NCBI RefSeq assembly: GCF_024281235.1
Contig: NZ_JAHWXY010000004.1
Location: 214,277 to 278,276 of the forward strand
DNA length: 64,000 bases
Direction of reading: 5' to 3'
From: Shinella daejeonensis
GTDB lineage: Bacteria; Pseudomonadota; Alphaproteobacteria; Rhizobiales; Rhizobiaceae
Shown here: positions 56,620 through 64,000 of the stretch, in pieces
How the letters are laid out: every line of letters starts with the position of its first letter
Position numbering within the stretch: position 1 is the first letter of the stretch
Made by a program: the position numbers and the translations under genes
The notes under the pieces: generated by a model
What the model saw: only the letters and a program-made list of their open reading frames with translations
What the model was told of the DNA's origin: nothing
Database searches by the model: none

Positions 56620-57396
56620 TCAGTTGTTGCCGTTGTTGAACATCTGCGCATTGCCCGGCTGGTAGCCGGTGCTCGGCGTCAGGAACCGCTCACGCTGGAT
56701 GCGGCCTTGCTCTGCGGCGGTCGCGCGCTCGGCCTCGGTGAGCGCATCGGCCCGCCCGTTCGCCGAGATGACCGCGATCAGGTCGGAAAGCTGCTGCGAC
56801 TGGAGGGCAAGGAGCTGGTTGCCGGCCTGCGTGGCTTGCAGCGCGCCGGTCGCGCCTTGGCTCTGGCCGACAAGCGCGGCCATCTCGGCGCGATTGCTGT
56901 CGATATTGCCGACCGCGCCAGCCTGCACGCGCATGGCGTCCTGCAAGCCGCCAACCGTATTTTCCCAACGGCCGCGCGCATCGGCGACCAGTTGTGCGCC
57001 GGTCGCCGATAGCGAGACATTGCCGTATTGGCTCTGGAACGCTTGGTCGATCTGGCCGACCTCGAATGCGAGATTTTGGGCCTGCCCGAGAAGCTGCTGC
57101 GTGCGGCTCACGTTCTGCTGGAGCTGCTGGAGCGAGTTATACGGCAGGCTCGCCAGATTGCGGGCCTGATTGATGAGCATCGTCGCCTCGTTCTGGAGGC
57201 TCTGAATCTGGTTGTTGATCTGCTCCAGCGTGCGCGCGGCCGTAAGCACGTTCTCGGCATAGTTGGAGGGATCGAAGACGATCCGGCCGAAGCCGAATTG
57301 CGCATGGGCCGGACTTGCCAGCATGGGCGAAAGCGCGACGGGCACGGCGAGCGCCAGCGCGAGGGCCGAAGCCCCGACGATCTTGGGATAGGTCAT
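56620..57396 (-). CDS. trbJ: Conjugal transfer protein TrbJ (VirB5-like)
   Basis: A 258-residue secreted protein. The signal peptide ends SPAHA before QFGFGRIVFDPSNYAENVLT, the conserved TrbJ mature start. Long glutamine-rich coiled coils follow (LEQINNQIQSLQNEATMLIN). It is a minor pilus component. It overlaps trbE by 4 nt. Confidence 0.93.
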   Translation of the reverse strand: MTYPKIVGASALALALAVPVALSPMLASPAHAQFGFGRIVFDPSNYAENVLTAARTLEQINNQIQSLQNEATMLINQARNLASLPYNSLQQLQQNVSRTQQLLGQAQNLAFEVGQIDQAFQSQYGNVSLSATGAQLVADARGRWENTVGGLQDAMRVQAGAVGNIDSNRAEMAALVGQSQGATGALQATQAGNQLLALQSQQLSDLIAVISANGRADALTEAERATAAEQGRIQRERFLTPSTGYQPGNAQMFNNGNN

Positions 57397-59885
57397 GGAA
57401 GAATCTCCTGTGTGGGGTGGGTATCGAGCCGGGCCGGCGCGGCGGACTCCGGCCGGTCGGCAAGATTGGTGAGGTTCGGGATCAGGTCGGCCGCCCACTC
57501 GACGCCGCGATGGCGCAGCCAGCCGGCGAGGAAACCGGCGCGGCCGTGCTCGGCATGGATGCGCGCGATTTCGGTCTGGTCGGATTTGGCGGATGCGGCG
57601 CAGAGCGCGAGGCCGACTTCGGATAGGCCAAGCTCGAACAGGCGATTGCCCCTGCGGCTTTGGCAGTAATAATCCCGCTTGGGCGTGGCCCGTGCGACGA
57701 TTTCGATCTGCCTGTCATTGAGGCCGAAGCGGCGATAGATGGCCGTGATCTGCGGCTCGATGGCGCGCTCGTTCGGCAGCAAGAGCCGCGTCGGGCAGCT
57801 CTCGATAATCGCGGGCGCGATGTTGCTGCCGTCGATGTCGGACAGGCTTTGCGTGGCGAAGATGACGCTGGCGTTCTTCTTGCGCAGCGTTTTCAGCCAT
57901 TCGCGGAGCTGGCTGGCGAAACCCTCGTCGTCGAGCGCAAGCCAGCCTTCATCTATGATGAGCAGCGTGGGGCGGCCGTCGAGCCGGTCGCCGATACGAT
58001 GGAACAGATAGGCGAGCACGGCGGGAGCCGTGCCGGTCCCGACCAGCCCCTCAATCTCGAACGCCTGCACATCGGCCGAGCCGAGATGTTCGGCTTCGGC
58101 GTCGAGAAGCCTGCCATGAGCACCGCCGACGCAGAACGGCCGGAGCGCCTGTTTCAGATCGTTGGATTGCAGCAGCACCGCAAGGCCGGTGATCGTGCGT
58201 TCCTCGACCGGGGCCGAGGCCAGCGAAGTCAGCGCCGTCCAAAGATATTCCTTCACCTCGGGCGTGATGGCGATGCCTTCGCGCATGAGGATGGCGGCGA
58301 TCCAGTCCGCCGCCCATGCGCGTTCATAGGTGTCGTGGATGCGGGCAAGTGGCTGGAGCGAAACGGACGCCTCGTCCCCTTCCGTGAGACCACCGCCCAA
58401 ATCGTGCCAGTCGCCGCCCATGGCGAGCGCGGCGGCGCGGATGCTGCCGCCGAAGTCGAAGGCGAAGACTTGGCTGGCCGTATAGCGCCGGAACTGCAAG
58501 GCCATGAGGGCAAGCAACACGCTCTTACCCGCGCCCGTGGGGCCAACGACAAGAGTGTGGCCTACGTCGCCGACATGGAGACTTAGCCGGAACGGGGTTG
58601 AGCCTTCGGTCCTAGCGTATAGCAATGGAGCGTCGCCGAAATGCTCGTCCCGTTCCGGCCCCGCCCACACCGCCGAAAGCGGGATCATGTGGGCGAGATT
58701 CAAAGTGCTGATGGGCGGCTGGCGGACATTCGCGTAGGCGTGTCCGGGCAGGCTGCCGAGCCACGCGTCCACCGCGTTGACGCTCTCGGGCATGGCGGTG
58801 AAGTCACGGCCCTGAACGATCTTCTCGACCAGGCGCAGCTTCTCGTCGGCAAGGCGCGGGTCGGCATCCCAAACGGTGACGGTCGCCGTGACGTAGGCCA
58901 TGCCCGCCACGTCCGCCCCAAGCTCCTGCAACGCCATGTCGGCGTCGAGCGCCTTGTTGGCGGCGTCGGTGTCCACAAGCGCGGACGCCTCGTTCGTCAT
59001 GACCTCTTTCAAGATCGCGGCGACGCTCTTGCGCTTGGCGAACCATTGGCGACGGATGCGGGTCAGCAGCCGGGTCGCATCGGTCTTGTCGAGTAGGATC
59101 GCGCGCGTGCTCCACCTGTAGGGGAACGGCAGCCGGTTCATTTCGTCGAGCAGGCCCGGCGTCGTCGCGGTCGGGAATCCCACGATGGTCAGCACGCGCA
59201 GATGCGCGTCGCCAAGGCGCGGCTCCAGCCCGCCGGTCAACGGTTGGTCGGCGAGCAGCGCGTCGAGGTGCATCGGCACCTCGGGCACGCGCACACGATG
59301 CCGGTTGGTCGAGATGGTGGAATGGAGATAGGTCAGCGTCGCGCCGTCATCCAACCAACGGCACTCCGGCATGAAGCCGTCGAGCAAGGCCAGCACGCGG
59401 TCGGTGCGGTCGATGAAGCCGCGCAGCAACCCCCACGGGTCCACGCCCGTTTTCTCGCGGCCCTCGTAGAGCCATGTTTCCGCGCGGGCGGCTTCCTCGG
59501 ACGGAGGCAGATAAAGGAAGGTCAGGAAGTAGCCAGACACGAAATGCGCGCCCGCTTCCTCGAAACCGGCTTTCCGCTCCGCATCGACCAGCGCCGACGC
59601 GGGATCGGGAAAGGTGCTGTCGGGATAGGTCGCCGCCTCGCTGCGCTGCGCCTCCACGAAGATGCTCCAGCCGGAGCCGAGGCGGCGCACGGCGTTGTTG
59701 ATGCGGCCGGCGACGGCGACCAGTTCGGCCGCCACGGCGGAATCCAGATCGGGACCGCGAAACTTCGCCGTCCTCTGAAAACTCCCATCCTTGTTCAAGA
59801 CGACGCCGGAGCCGACCAATGCGGCCCATGGCAGATAATCGGCGAGCCGGGTGGCGGTGCGGCGGTATTCTGCAAGGTTCATCAT
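57393..59885 (-). CDS. trbE: Conjugal transfer ATPase TrbE (VirB4-like)
   Basis: An 830-residue ATPase. Walker A is LVVGPTGAGKSVLLALMAL (about 445), Walker B is TLLIIDEGWLALDDE (about 640), and FATQSLSDIDGSNIAPAIIE is the family's coupling motif. It powers pilus assembly and substrate transfer from the inner membrane. Two adjacent ATGs are possible starts (MMNLAEYRR); I use the first. It is complete at usual length. Confidence 0.95.
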   Translation of the reverse strand: MMNLAEYRRTATRLADYLPWAALVGSGVVLNKDGSFQRTAKFRGPDLDSAVAAELVAVAGRINNAVRRLGSGWSIFVEAQRSEAATYPDSTFPDPASALVDAERKAGFEEAGAHFVSGYFLTFLYLPPSEEAARAETWLYEGREKTGVDPWGLLRGFIDRTDRVLALLDGFMPECRWLDDGATLTYLHSTISTNRHRVRVPEVPMHLDALLADQPLTGGLEPRLGDAHLRVLTIVGFPTATTPGLLDEMNRLPFPYRWSTRAILLDKTDATRLLTRIRRQWFAKRKSVAAILKEVMTNEASALVDTDAANKALDADMALQELGADVAGMAYVTATVTVWDADPRLADEKLRLVEKIVQGRDFTAMPESVNAVDAWLGSLPGHAYANVRQPPISTLNLAHMIPLSAVWAGPERDEHFGDAPLLYARTEGSTPFRLSLHVGDVGHTLVVGPTGAGKSVLLALMALQFRRYTASQVFAFDFGGSIRAAALAMGGDWHDLGGGLTEGDEASVSLQPLARIHDTYERAWAADWIAAILMREGIAITPEVKEYLWTALTSLASAPVEERTITGLAVLLQSNDLKQALRPFCVGGAHGRLLDAEAEHLGSADVQAFEIEGLVGTGTAPAVLAYLFHRIGDRLDGRPTLLIIDEGWLALDDEGFASQLREWLKTLRKKNASVIFATQSLSDIDGSNIAPAIIESCPTRLLLPNERAIEPQITAIYRRFGLNDRQIEIVARATPKRDYYCQSRRGNRLFELGLSEVGLALCAASAKSDQTEIARIHAEHGRAGFLAGWLRHRGVEWAADLIPNLTNLADRPESAAPARLDTHPTQEILP

Positions 59886-59895
59886 GGCCGCGCCC

Positions 59896-60177
59896 TCACA
59901 CCGACAGAAAAGCCGGGATGCGGATATGCTGCCGCCCGACCTCGACGAATTGGGGATCGCGTTTCGCCGCCCACACGGCCGCGAAATGCCCGATGGCCCA
60001 GATGGCGATGCCGACAAGCCAGAGGCGCAGGCCGAGGCCCACGGCCCCGGCCAGCGTGCCGTTCATGATGGCGATGGCGCGGGGAGCGCCGCCGAGCAGG
60101 ATATGCTCGGTCAGCGCCCGATGGACGGGGATCGTGAAGCCCGGCACCGCGTCGAGCTGTTCGAGGCCGCCCGCCAT
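59896..60177 (-). CDS. trbD: Conjugal transfer protein TrbD (VirB3-like)
   Basis: A 93-residue membrane protein. GFTIPVHRALTEHILLGGAP is the conserved TrbD opening; two hydrophobic helices follow (IAIMNGTLAGAVGLGLRLWL, LVGIAIWAIGHFAAVWAA). It overlaps the trbC stop by 1 nt. Confidence 0.93.
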   Translation of the reverse strand: MAGGLEQLDAVPGFTIPVHRALTEHILLGGAPRAIAIMNGTLAGAVGLGLRLWLVGIAIWAIGHFAAVWAAKRDPQFVEVGRQHIRIPAFLSV

Positions 60178-60509
60178 CAAACGAGCGCCCCGCCGCCGAA
60201 GCTGAAAAAGCTCAAGAAGAACGAGCTGGCCGCGAAGGCGATGGACAGGCCGAATACGATCTGGATCAGGCGACGGAAGCCGCCGCTGGTGTCGCCGAAC
60301 GCGAGGGTGAGGCCGGTCACGATGATGATGATGACGGCGATGATCTTGGCGACCGGCCCCTCGATGGACTGGAGGATTTGCTGCAAGGGCTGTTCCCATG
60401 GCATCGACGAACCAGACGCATGGGCGGCCGGGGCGAGCATGAGACTGATGGCAAGGGCGGATGCGGCGGTCGCCATGCGGCGATAGCCGCGCGAAGGCGT
60501 GCGGATCAT
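60177..60509 (-). CDS. trbC: Conjugal transfer pilin TrbC (VirB2-like)
   Basis: A 110-residue prepilin with a long signal region ([20 protein letters not shown]) and two hydrophobic helices ([20 protein letters not shown] and [20 protein letters not shown]). It forms the conjugative pilus. It overlaps trbB by 4 nt. Confidence 0.93.
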   Translation of the reverse strand: MIRTPSRGYRRMATAASALAISLMLAPAAHASGSSMPWEQPLQQILQSIEGPVAKIIAVIIIIVTGLTLAFGDTSGGFRRLIQIVFGLSIAFAASSFFLSFFSFGGGALV

Positions 60510-61489
60510 TGGGGTTCTCCTGTGCTGGTTTGAATTGCGGGGGTGATGCGGTAGTCGCCGTCCGGCCCCAGCCCCTCGACGCGGGCGAGTTCGGCCAGCC
60601 GGCGCGCGGAACCGCGCCCGGAAAGGACAGCAACAAGGTCGATGGTCTCCGCGATCAGTGCGCGGGGGACGGTGACGACAGCCTCCTGAATGAGCTGTTC
60701 GAGACGGCGCAGCGAGCCGATGCCGGTGCCGGCATGGATGGTGCCGATGCCGCCGGGGTGCCCCGTGCCCCACGCTTTCAGAAGGTCGAGAGCTTCCGCG
60801 CCGCGCACCTCGCCGATGGGGACGCGGTCGGGGCGCAGGCGAAGCGAGGACCGCACCAGATCGGAAAGCGTCGCCACGCCGTCTTTCGTCCGCATGGCGA
60901 CAAGGTTGGGCGCGGCGCATTGCAGTTCGCGCGTGTCCTCGATGATGACGACGCGATCCGCCGTCTTCGCCACCTCGGCGAGCAGCGCGTTGGTCAGGGT
61001 GGTTTTGCCGGTCGAGGTGCCGCCCGCCACGAGGATGTTGGCGCGGGTTGCGACGGCTTCACGCAGCGTTTCCGCCTGATCGGCGGACATGATGCCGGCT
61101 GCCACATAGTCGTCGAGCGTGAACACCGCGACGGCGGGTTTGCGGATGGCGAAGGTGGGCGCGGCGACCACGGGCGGCAAAAGGCCCTCGAACCGTTCTC
61201 CGCTCTCGGGCAGCTCGGCCGAAACGCGCGGGCTGCGGGCATGAACCTCTGCGCCGACATGATGCGCGACCAGCCGCACGATGCGTTCACCATCGGCGGC
61301 CGACAGCCGTTCGCCCGTGTCGGAAAGCCCTTCAGACAGCCGATCCACCCAAAGGCGGCCGTCCGGGTTCAACATCACCTCGACCACGGCCGAGTCTTCG
61401 AGCAGCCGGGCGATTGCGGGGCCGAGCGCGGTGCGCAACATGCGCGCGCCGCGCGCAATGGCTTCCGGTCTTTGGTGGTTGGTGGTCAT
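60506..61489 (-). CDS. trbB: Conjugal transfer ATPase TrbB (VirB11-like)
   Basis: A 327-residue secretion ATPase. It has [19 protein letters not shown] in the N-terminal domain, Walker [20 protein letters not shown], the Asp box [11 protein letters not shown], and [19 protein letters not shown]. It drives pilus biogenesis with TrbE. It is the first gene of the trbB-I block. In related elements copG and traG are directly upstream; here a resistance gene intervenes. Confidence 0.95.
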   Translation of the reverse strand: MTTNHQRPEAIARGARMLRTALGPAIARLLEDSAVVEVMLNPDGRLWVDRLSEGLSDTGERLSAADGERIVRLVAHHVGAEVHARSPRVSAELPESGERFEGLLPPVVAAPTFAIRKPAVAVFTLDDYVAAGIMSADQAETLREAVATRANILVAGGTSTGKTTLTNALLAEVAKTADRVVIIEDTRELQCAAPNLVAMRTKDGVATLSDLVRSSLRLRPDRVPIGEVRGAEALDLLKAWGTGHPGGIGTIHAGTGIGSLRRLEQLIQEAVVTVPRALIAETIDLVAVLSGRGSARRLAELARVEGLGPDGDYRITPAIQTSTGEPQ

Positions 61490-61693
61490 GTCGGCCCCGG
61501 CTTCTGGCGGGGCGCAACAGGCGGTCCCCGGACGGGGTCGATTAAGAGAGACCGAAATGCGGCCGGTTCAACAAGTATCTAACTGTGTGCGGTGATCGGC
61601 GGCTATCGGCGGTAAATAGGATGGGTGCGCGCAACTGGATTGCGCTACACGCTACCATGTCGATGGTAACTGCGAATCCTGAAGTGTGATGAT

Positions 61694-62476
61694 ATGCAAG
61701 CAGAGAAGAACCAAGAACAGATATCAACAGTGGTAGCAGCGCTACGCAACATTTTTGGAAATAGCCTGATCGCTGTTTATCTTCATGGCTCAGGGGTTTC
61801 AGGCGAACTCCGACCGCAAAGCGATATCGACCTCCTTGCAGTCGTGGATCGTGGCATGACTGAGGATGAGCGGGCCGTGCTTCTCGCATCGTTGCTTCCA
61901 CTTTCAGGTCGCCATCCGGCGGTTCCGAACGGACCACGTTGTCTAGAGGTGATGGTGTTTTCCCGGTTCGATCTTGCCCGCCGCCTGTACCCGGCTCGGG
62001 CCGAGTTCGTTTTCGGCGAGTGGCTGCGTGACGCATTCGAAGCAGGTGAAACACCGATGCCTCAACATGACCCCGAGTTTACGTTGGTCCTTGCACAAGC
62101 TAGGCAAGAAGCCAGTCCCCTGTTCGGGCCGCACGCGAATGAATTTTTGCCCGACGTTCCAGAACAGCTCGTCCGCGAGGCTATTCGCGACTTGCTCCCA
62201 ACGTTGCTGGCTGCCTTGAATGAGGACACCCGGAATGTCTTGCTGACGCTTGCAAGGATGTGGCGCACCGCTAGCAGCGGAGCATTCGTTAGTAAGAATG
62301 AGGCCGCGATCTGGGCGCTCCCTAAACTCAACGAGCAGGACGCTTCGACACTGGATTATGCGAGACAAGCATACCTTGGCGAAGTCCAAGACAATGACTG
62401 GCAGAACCGCCGAGATGCAGCCAAGCGGCTAGCCGAACAACTGGCGCTGAATGTTACCGAGGCTATGGCAACCTAG
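61694..62476 (+). CDS. AadA-family aminoglycoside nucleotidyltransferase
   Basis: A 260-residue nucleotidyltransferase of the ANT(3'')/AadA type. The nucleotidyl motif is YLHGSGVSGELRPQSDIDLL (Gly-Ser at 32-33, Asp44 and Asp46). Glu85, Trp110 and Asp178 align with the catalytic and streptomycin-contact residues Glu87, Trp112 and Asp182 of the studied AadA. ARQAYLGEVQ near the end is also typical. The predicted substrates are streptomycin and spectinomycin. It is the only plus-strand gene in the transfer block, with no integron attC-like site or insertion sequence beside it. Activity is not proven. Confidence 0.85.
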   Translation: MQAEKNQEQISTVVAALRNIFGNSLIAVYLHGSGVSGELRPQSDIDLLAVVDRGMTEDERAVLLASLLPLSGRHPAVPNGPRCLEVMVFSRFDLARRLYPARAEFVFGEWLRDAFEAGETPMPQHDPEFTLVLAQARQEASPLFGPHANEFLPDVPEQLVREAIRDLLPTLLAALNEDTRNVLLTLARMWRTASSGAFVSKNEAAIWALPKLNEQDASTLDYARQAYLGEVQDNDWQNRRDAAKRLAEQLALNVTEAMAT

Positions 62477-62493
62477 GACTAAACGCCGATAAT

Positions 62494-62961
62494 TCAGGCC
62501 GTATTCTGTTCAATCGGTCCATCCTGTGTTGGCTCGCCAGGTATGTCCCGCGACAGCTCCTTGAGAAACCTGTCGCCTGTCGCCAGACGCCGGCCGAGGG
62601 TTTGCATGAAACCCTCGAAGCGCTCCGCGCCTTTGGCGCGGGCAGCGGATTGTGCGGCTCCCGTAAGCGGCGGCGTGATGGTCATCCAGAAATGGATGAA
62701 CTGCGCGACCGTCTCGCCGAGGACGGCGAGGTCCAGGTCGAGCGTGTCGATCTGGCGGCCGAGCTTATCCAAGCGGCGCGACATGGCAGCTTCGAGCTGG
62801 TCGTCGGCATCGCCGGACAGGTAGGACATGACCGCCGCCTCCACGATGGCGGATTTCGAGACATTGCGGCGCAACGCCACCGAGCGACGCAGCGCTATCG
62901 CCTCGATCTGCGGAATGAGCGCGGGGTCGAAATAGAGATTCAGGCGGGTTCTGGTTGCCAT
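62494..62961 (-). CDS. CopG-type ribbon-helix-helix protein (traG-trb spacer gene)
   Basis: A 155-residue protein. It begins MATRTRLNLYFDPALIPQIE, an RHH strand-helix unit, followed by NVSKSAIVEAAVMSYL, then a long helical domain (LEAAMSRRLDKLGRQIDTLD). Such genes lie between traG and trbB in related elements and may control the transfer operon. I use the ATG 10 nt after the traG stop; an ATG ten codons upstream overlaps traG. Confidence 0.85.
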   Translation of the reverse strand: MATRTRLNLYFDPALIPQIEAIALRRSVALRRNVSKSAIVEAAVMSYLSGDADDQLEAAMSRRLDKLGRQIDTLDLDLAVLGETVAQFIHFWMTITPPLTGAAQSAARAKGAERFEGFMQTLGRRLATGDRFLKELSRDIPGEPTQDGPIEQNTA

Positions 62962-62971
62962 GGGCGTATCC

Positions 62972-64000
62972 TCAAAGCTCGATTCCATCATCGGGGTTCA
63001 TCGCCACCTGCCGCGCCACCATCCTCATGCGCTGGCGCATGGCACGGGCTTTGGCTGCGTCAACGTCTGGCTCGTCATCCAGAAACTCGAACTCCTGTTC
63101 GGGCGACGGCGGCGAGGCGACGATTTCCTCTTGGCTTGGCAATTCCGGCTCGCGGCGGATGCCGGCATTGGCCGGATCGCCCTCGGTCCCGTCTGCCGCG
63201 TCGGTCGCGGAACGGCTTTCCGCCGCGACCACGCGGCCGGACCAATCATCGGCGGATGGGCTGGGCGCCAGCGGAGCGGCGACCAGATCGGGCGGGGTCA
63301 GGATGCGCTCCTGAAACCGAGCATCTTCGAAATAGCGCGCCTTGGTCGCGCGGATCGGCGGCGTGCCCGCAACCATCACGATTTCCTCGGTAGGCGGAAG
63401 CTGCATGATTTCGCCCGGCGTGAGCAGTGGCCGGGCCGTCTCCTGCCGGGAAACCATCAAATGCCCGAGCCATGGAGCCAGTCTGTGCCCGGCATAGTTG
63501 GTGGAATCGCGCAGCTCGGTTGCGGTGCCGAGCGCATCGCTCACCCGCTTGGCGGTGCGCTCGTCGTTGGTGGCGAAGCTGACGCGCACATGGCAGTTGT
63601 CGAGGATCGCGTTGTTTGGCCCATAGGCACGCTCGATCTGGTTGAGGCTCTGCGCGATCAAAAAGCTCTTGAGGCCGTAGCCCGCCATGAAGGCCAAGGC
63701 GGACTCGAAAAAATCCAACCTGCCCAATGCCGGAAACTCGTCGAGCATCAACAGCAAGCGATGGCGCTTGCCGGAGTTGGTCAAGTCCTCGGTCAACCGC
63801 CTGCCGATCTGGTTGAGGATCAGGCGGATGAGCGGTTTGGTGCGGTTGATGTCGGATGGCGGCACGACCAGATAGAGCGTGACGGGCTGGCGGCTGCCGA
63901 CCAGATCGGCAATGCGCCAATCGCAGCGTGCCGTCACCCGCGCCACCACGGGATCGCGGTAGAGGCCGAGAAACGACATGGCGGTGGAGAGCACGCCCGA
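62972..64000 (-). CDS. traG: Type IV coupling protein TraG/VirD4, C-terminal part (cut by window edge)
   Basis: The last 343 residues are present; the N-terminal membrane helices and Walker A lie to the right. Walker B is HRLLLMLDEFPALGRLDFFE, and LIAQSLNQIERAYGPNNAIL and CHVRVSFATNDERTAKRVSD are conserved TraG motifs. The C terminus is acidic. It delivers the relaxase-DNA complex to the Trb channel. It is followed directly by the copG-like gene. Confidence 0.95.
   Translation of the reverse strand, partial: SGVLSTAMSFLGLYRDPVVARVTARCDWRIADLVGSRQPVTLYLVVPPSDINRTKPLIRLILNQIGRRLTEDLTNSGKRHRLLLMLDEFPALGRLDFFESALAFMAGYGLKSFLIAQSLNQIERAYGPNNAILDNCHVRVSFATNDERTAKRVSDALGTATELRDSTNYAGHRLAPWLGHLMVSRQETARPLLTPGEIMQLPPTEEIVMVAGTPPIRATKARYFEDARFQERILTPPDLVAAPLAPSPSADDWSGRVVAAESRSATDAADGTEGDPANAGIRREPELPSQEEIVASPPSPEQEFEFLDDEPDVDAAKARAMRQRMRMVARQVAMNPDDGIEL

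Larger units (their letters stand above)
44578..64000. mobile_element. Integrative and conjugative element (left part only)
   Basis: It is bounded on the left by tRNA-Ser. Visible modules are integration (serine recombinase), a Gabija-like defence pair, a complete Trb-type mating-pair apparatus, an AadA-like resistance gene and the coupling protein traG. The defence block (about 47.2-51.9 kb) is poorer in GC than the trb block. The right end, and any relaxase or excision genes, are not in the window. Confidence 0.88.

Noticed and set aside
61490..62493. Integron gene cassette carrying the aadA-like gene
   Set aside because: No attC-like inverted core sites, integrase or 3' conserved segment are visible beside the gene.

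Overview
The window is high-GC DNA from an alphaproteobacterium, most likely a member of the Rhizobiaceae. The signs are the aerobic cobF-G-H-I-J gene order, the divergent parvulin/secA pair, the parvulin-argJ-GNAT-mutT run, and copies of an AGCATTTCC...GCGGTTTTGCGTCCGGAA palindromic repeat typical of rhizobia. The genus cannot be fixed from sequence alone. Positions 1 to about 44,577 read as ordinary chromosome. From there to the right edge lies an integrated conjugative element whose far end is outside the window.

Chromosomal part, left to right. (1) A tightly overlapping cobF-G-H-I-J operon of aerobic cobalamin synthesis; cobJ is cut by the left edge. (2) An AraC/cupin regulator divergent from a fosmidomycin-resistance-type MFS exporter. 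(3) A lysine degradation region (6.0-16.1 kb). It holds a D-amino-acid-oxidase-like flavoprotein with a LysR regulator, an operon of 2-oxoadipate dioxygenase/decarboxylase (HglS, DUF1338), D-2-hydroxyglutarate dehydrogenase, an ALDH7-type semialdehyde dehydrogenase and an aminotransferase, then a convergent lysine-6-dehydrogenase-like gene and its divergent Lrp regulator. Together these could carry L-lysine through aminoadipate and 2-oxoadipate to 2-oxoglutarate. (4) comF-grxC-nitrilase-DUF1178, a divergent methyltransferase, and an orphan Flp pilin. (5) mutT, a GNAT gene, argJ and a parvulin, divergent from secA. (6) A flippase with a CelD-like acetyltransferase. (7) An acyl-CoA synthetase and GntR regulator divergent from puuA-puuB-like genes. 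(8) purU with a possible leader peptide, a DSD1-type PLP enzyme and an HI0933-type flavoprotein. (9) A sulfate ABC transporter operon, a GNAT gene, and rplU-rpmA.

Element part (44.6-64 kb). tRNA-Ser(CGA) is the integration target. A large serine recombinase lies directly against its 3' end, and its reading frame runs through the tRNA antisense strand into host DNA. The recombinase closes a three-gene operon with a winged-helix regulator and a small acidic protein. Next comes a Gabija-like defence pair (an OLD-family ATPase/TOPRIM nuclease and a UvrD-like helicase). After it lies a complete minus-strand mating-pair module, trbB-C-D-E-J-K-L-F-G-I plus DUF2274, led by a CopG-type gene and the coupling protein traG. 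An AadA-type aminoglycoside nucleotidyltransferase gene sits in opposite orientation between copG and trbB, which looks like an acquired cargo gene. No relaxase, partition or replication genes are seen; they would be expected to the right of the window.

No rRNA genes, CRISPR arrays, intact insertion sequences or recognisable riboswitch were found.
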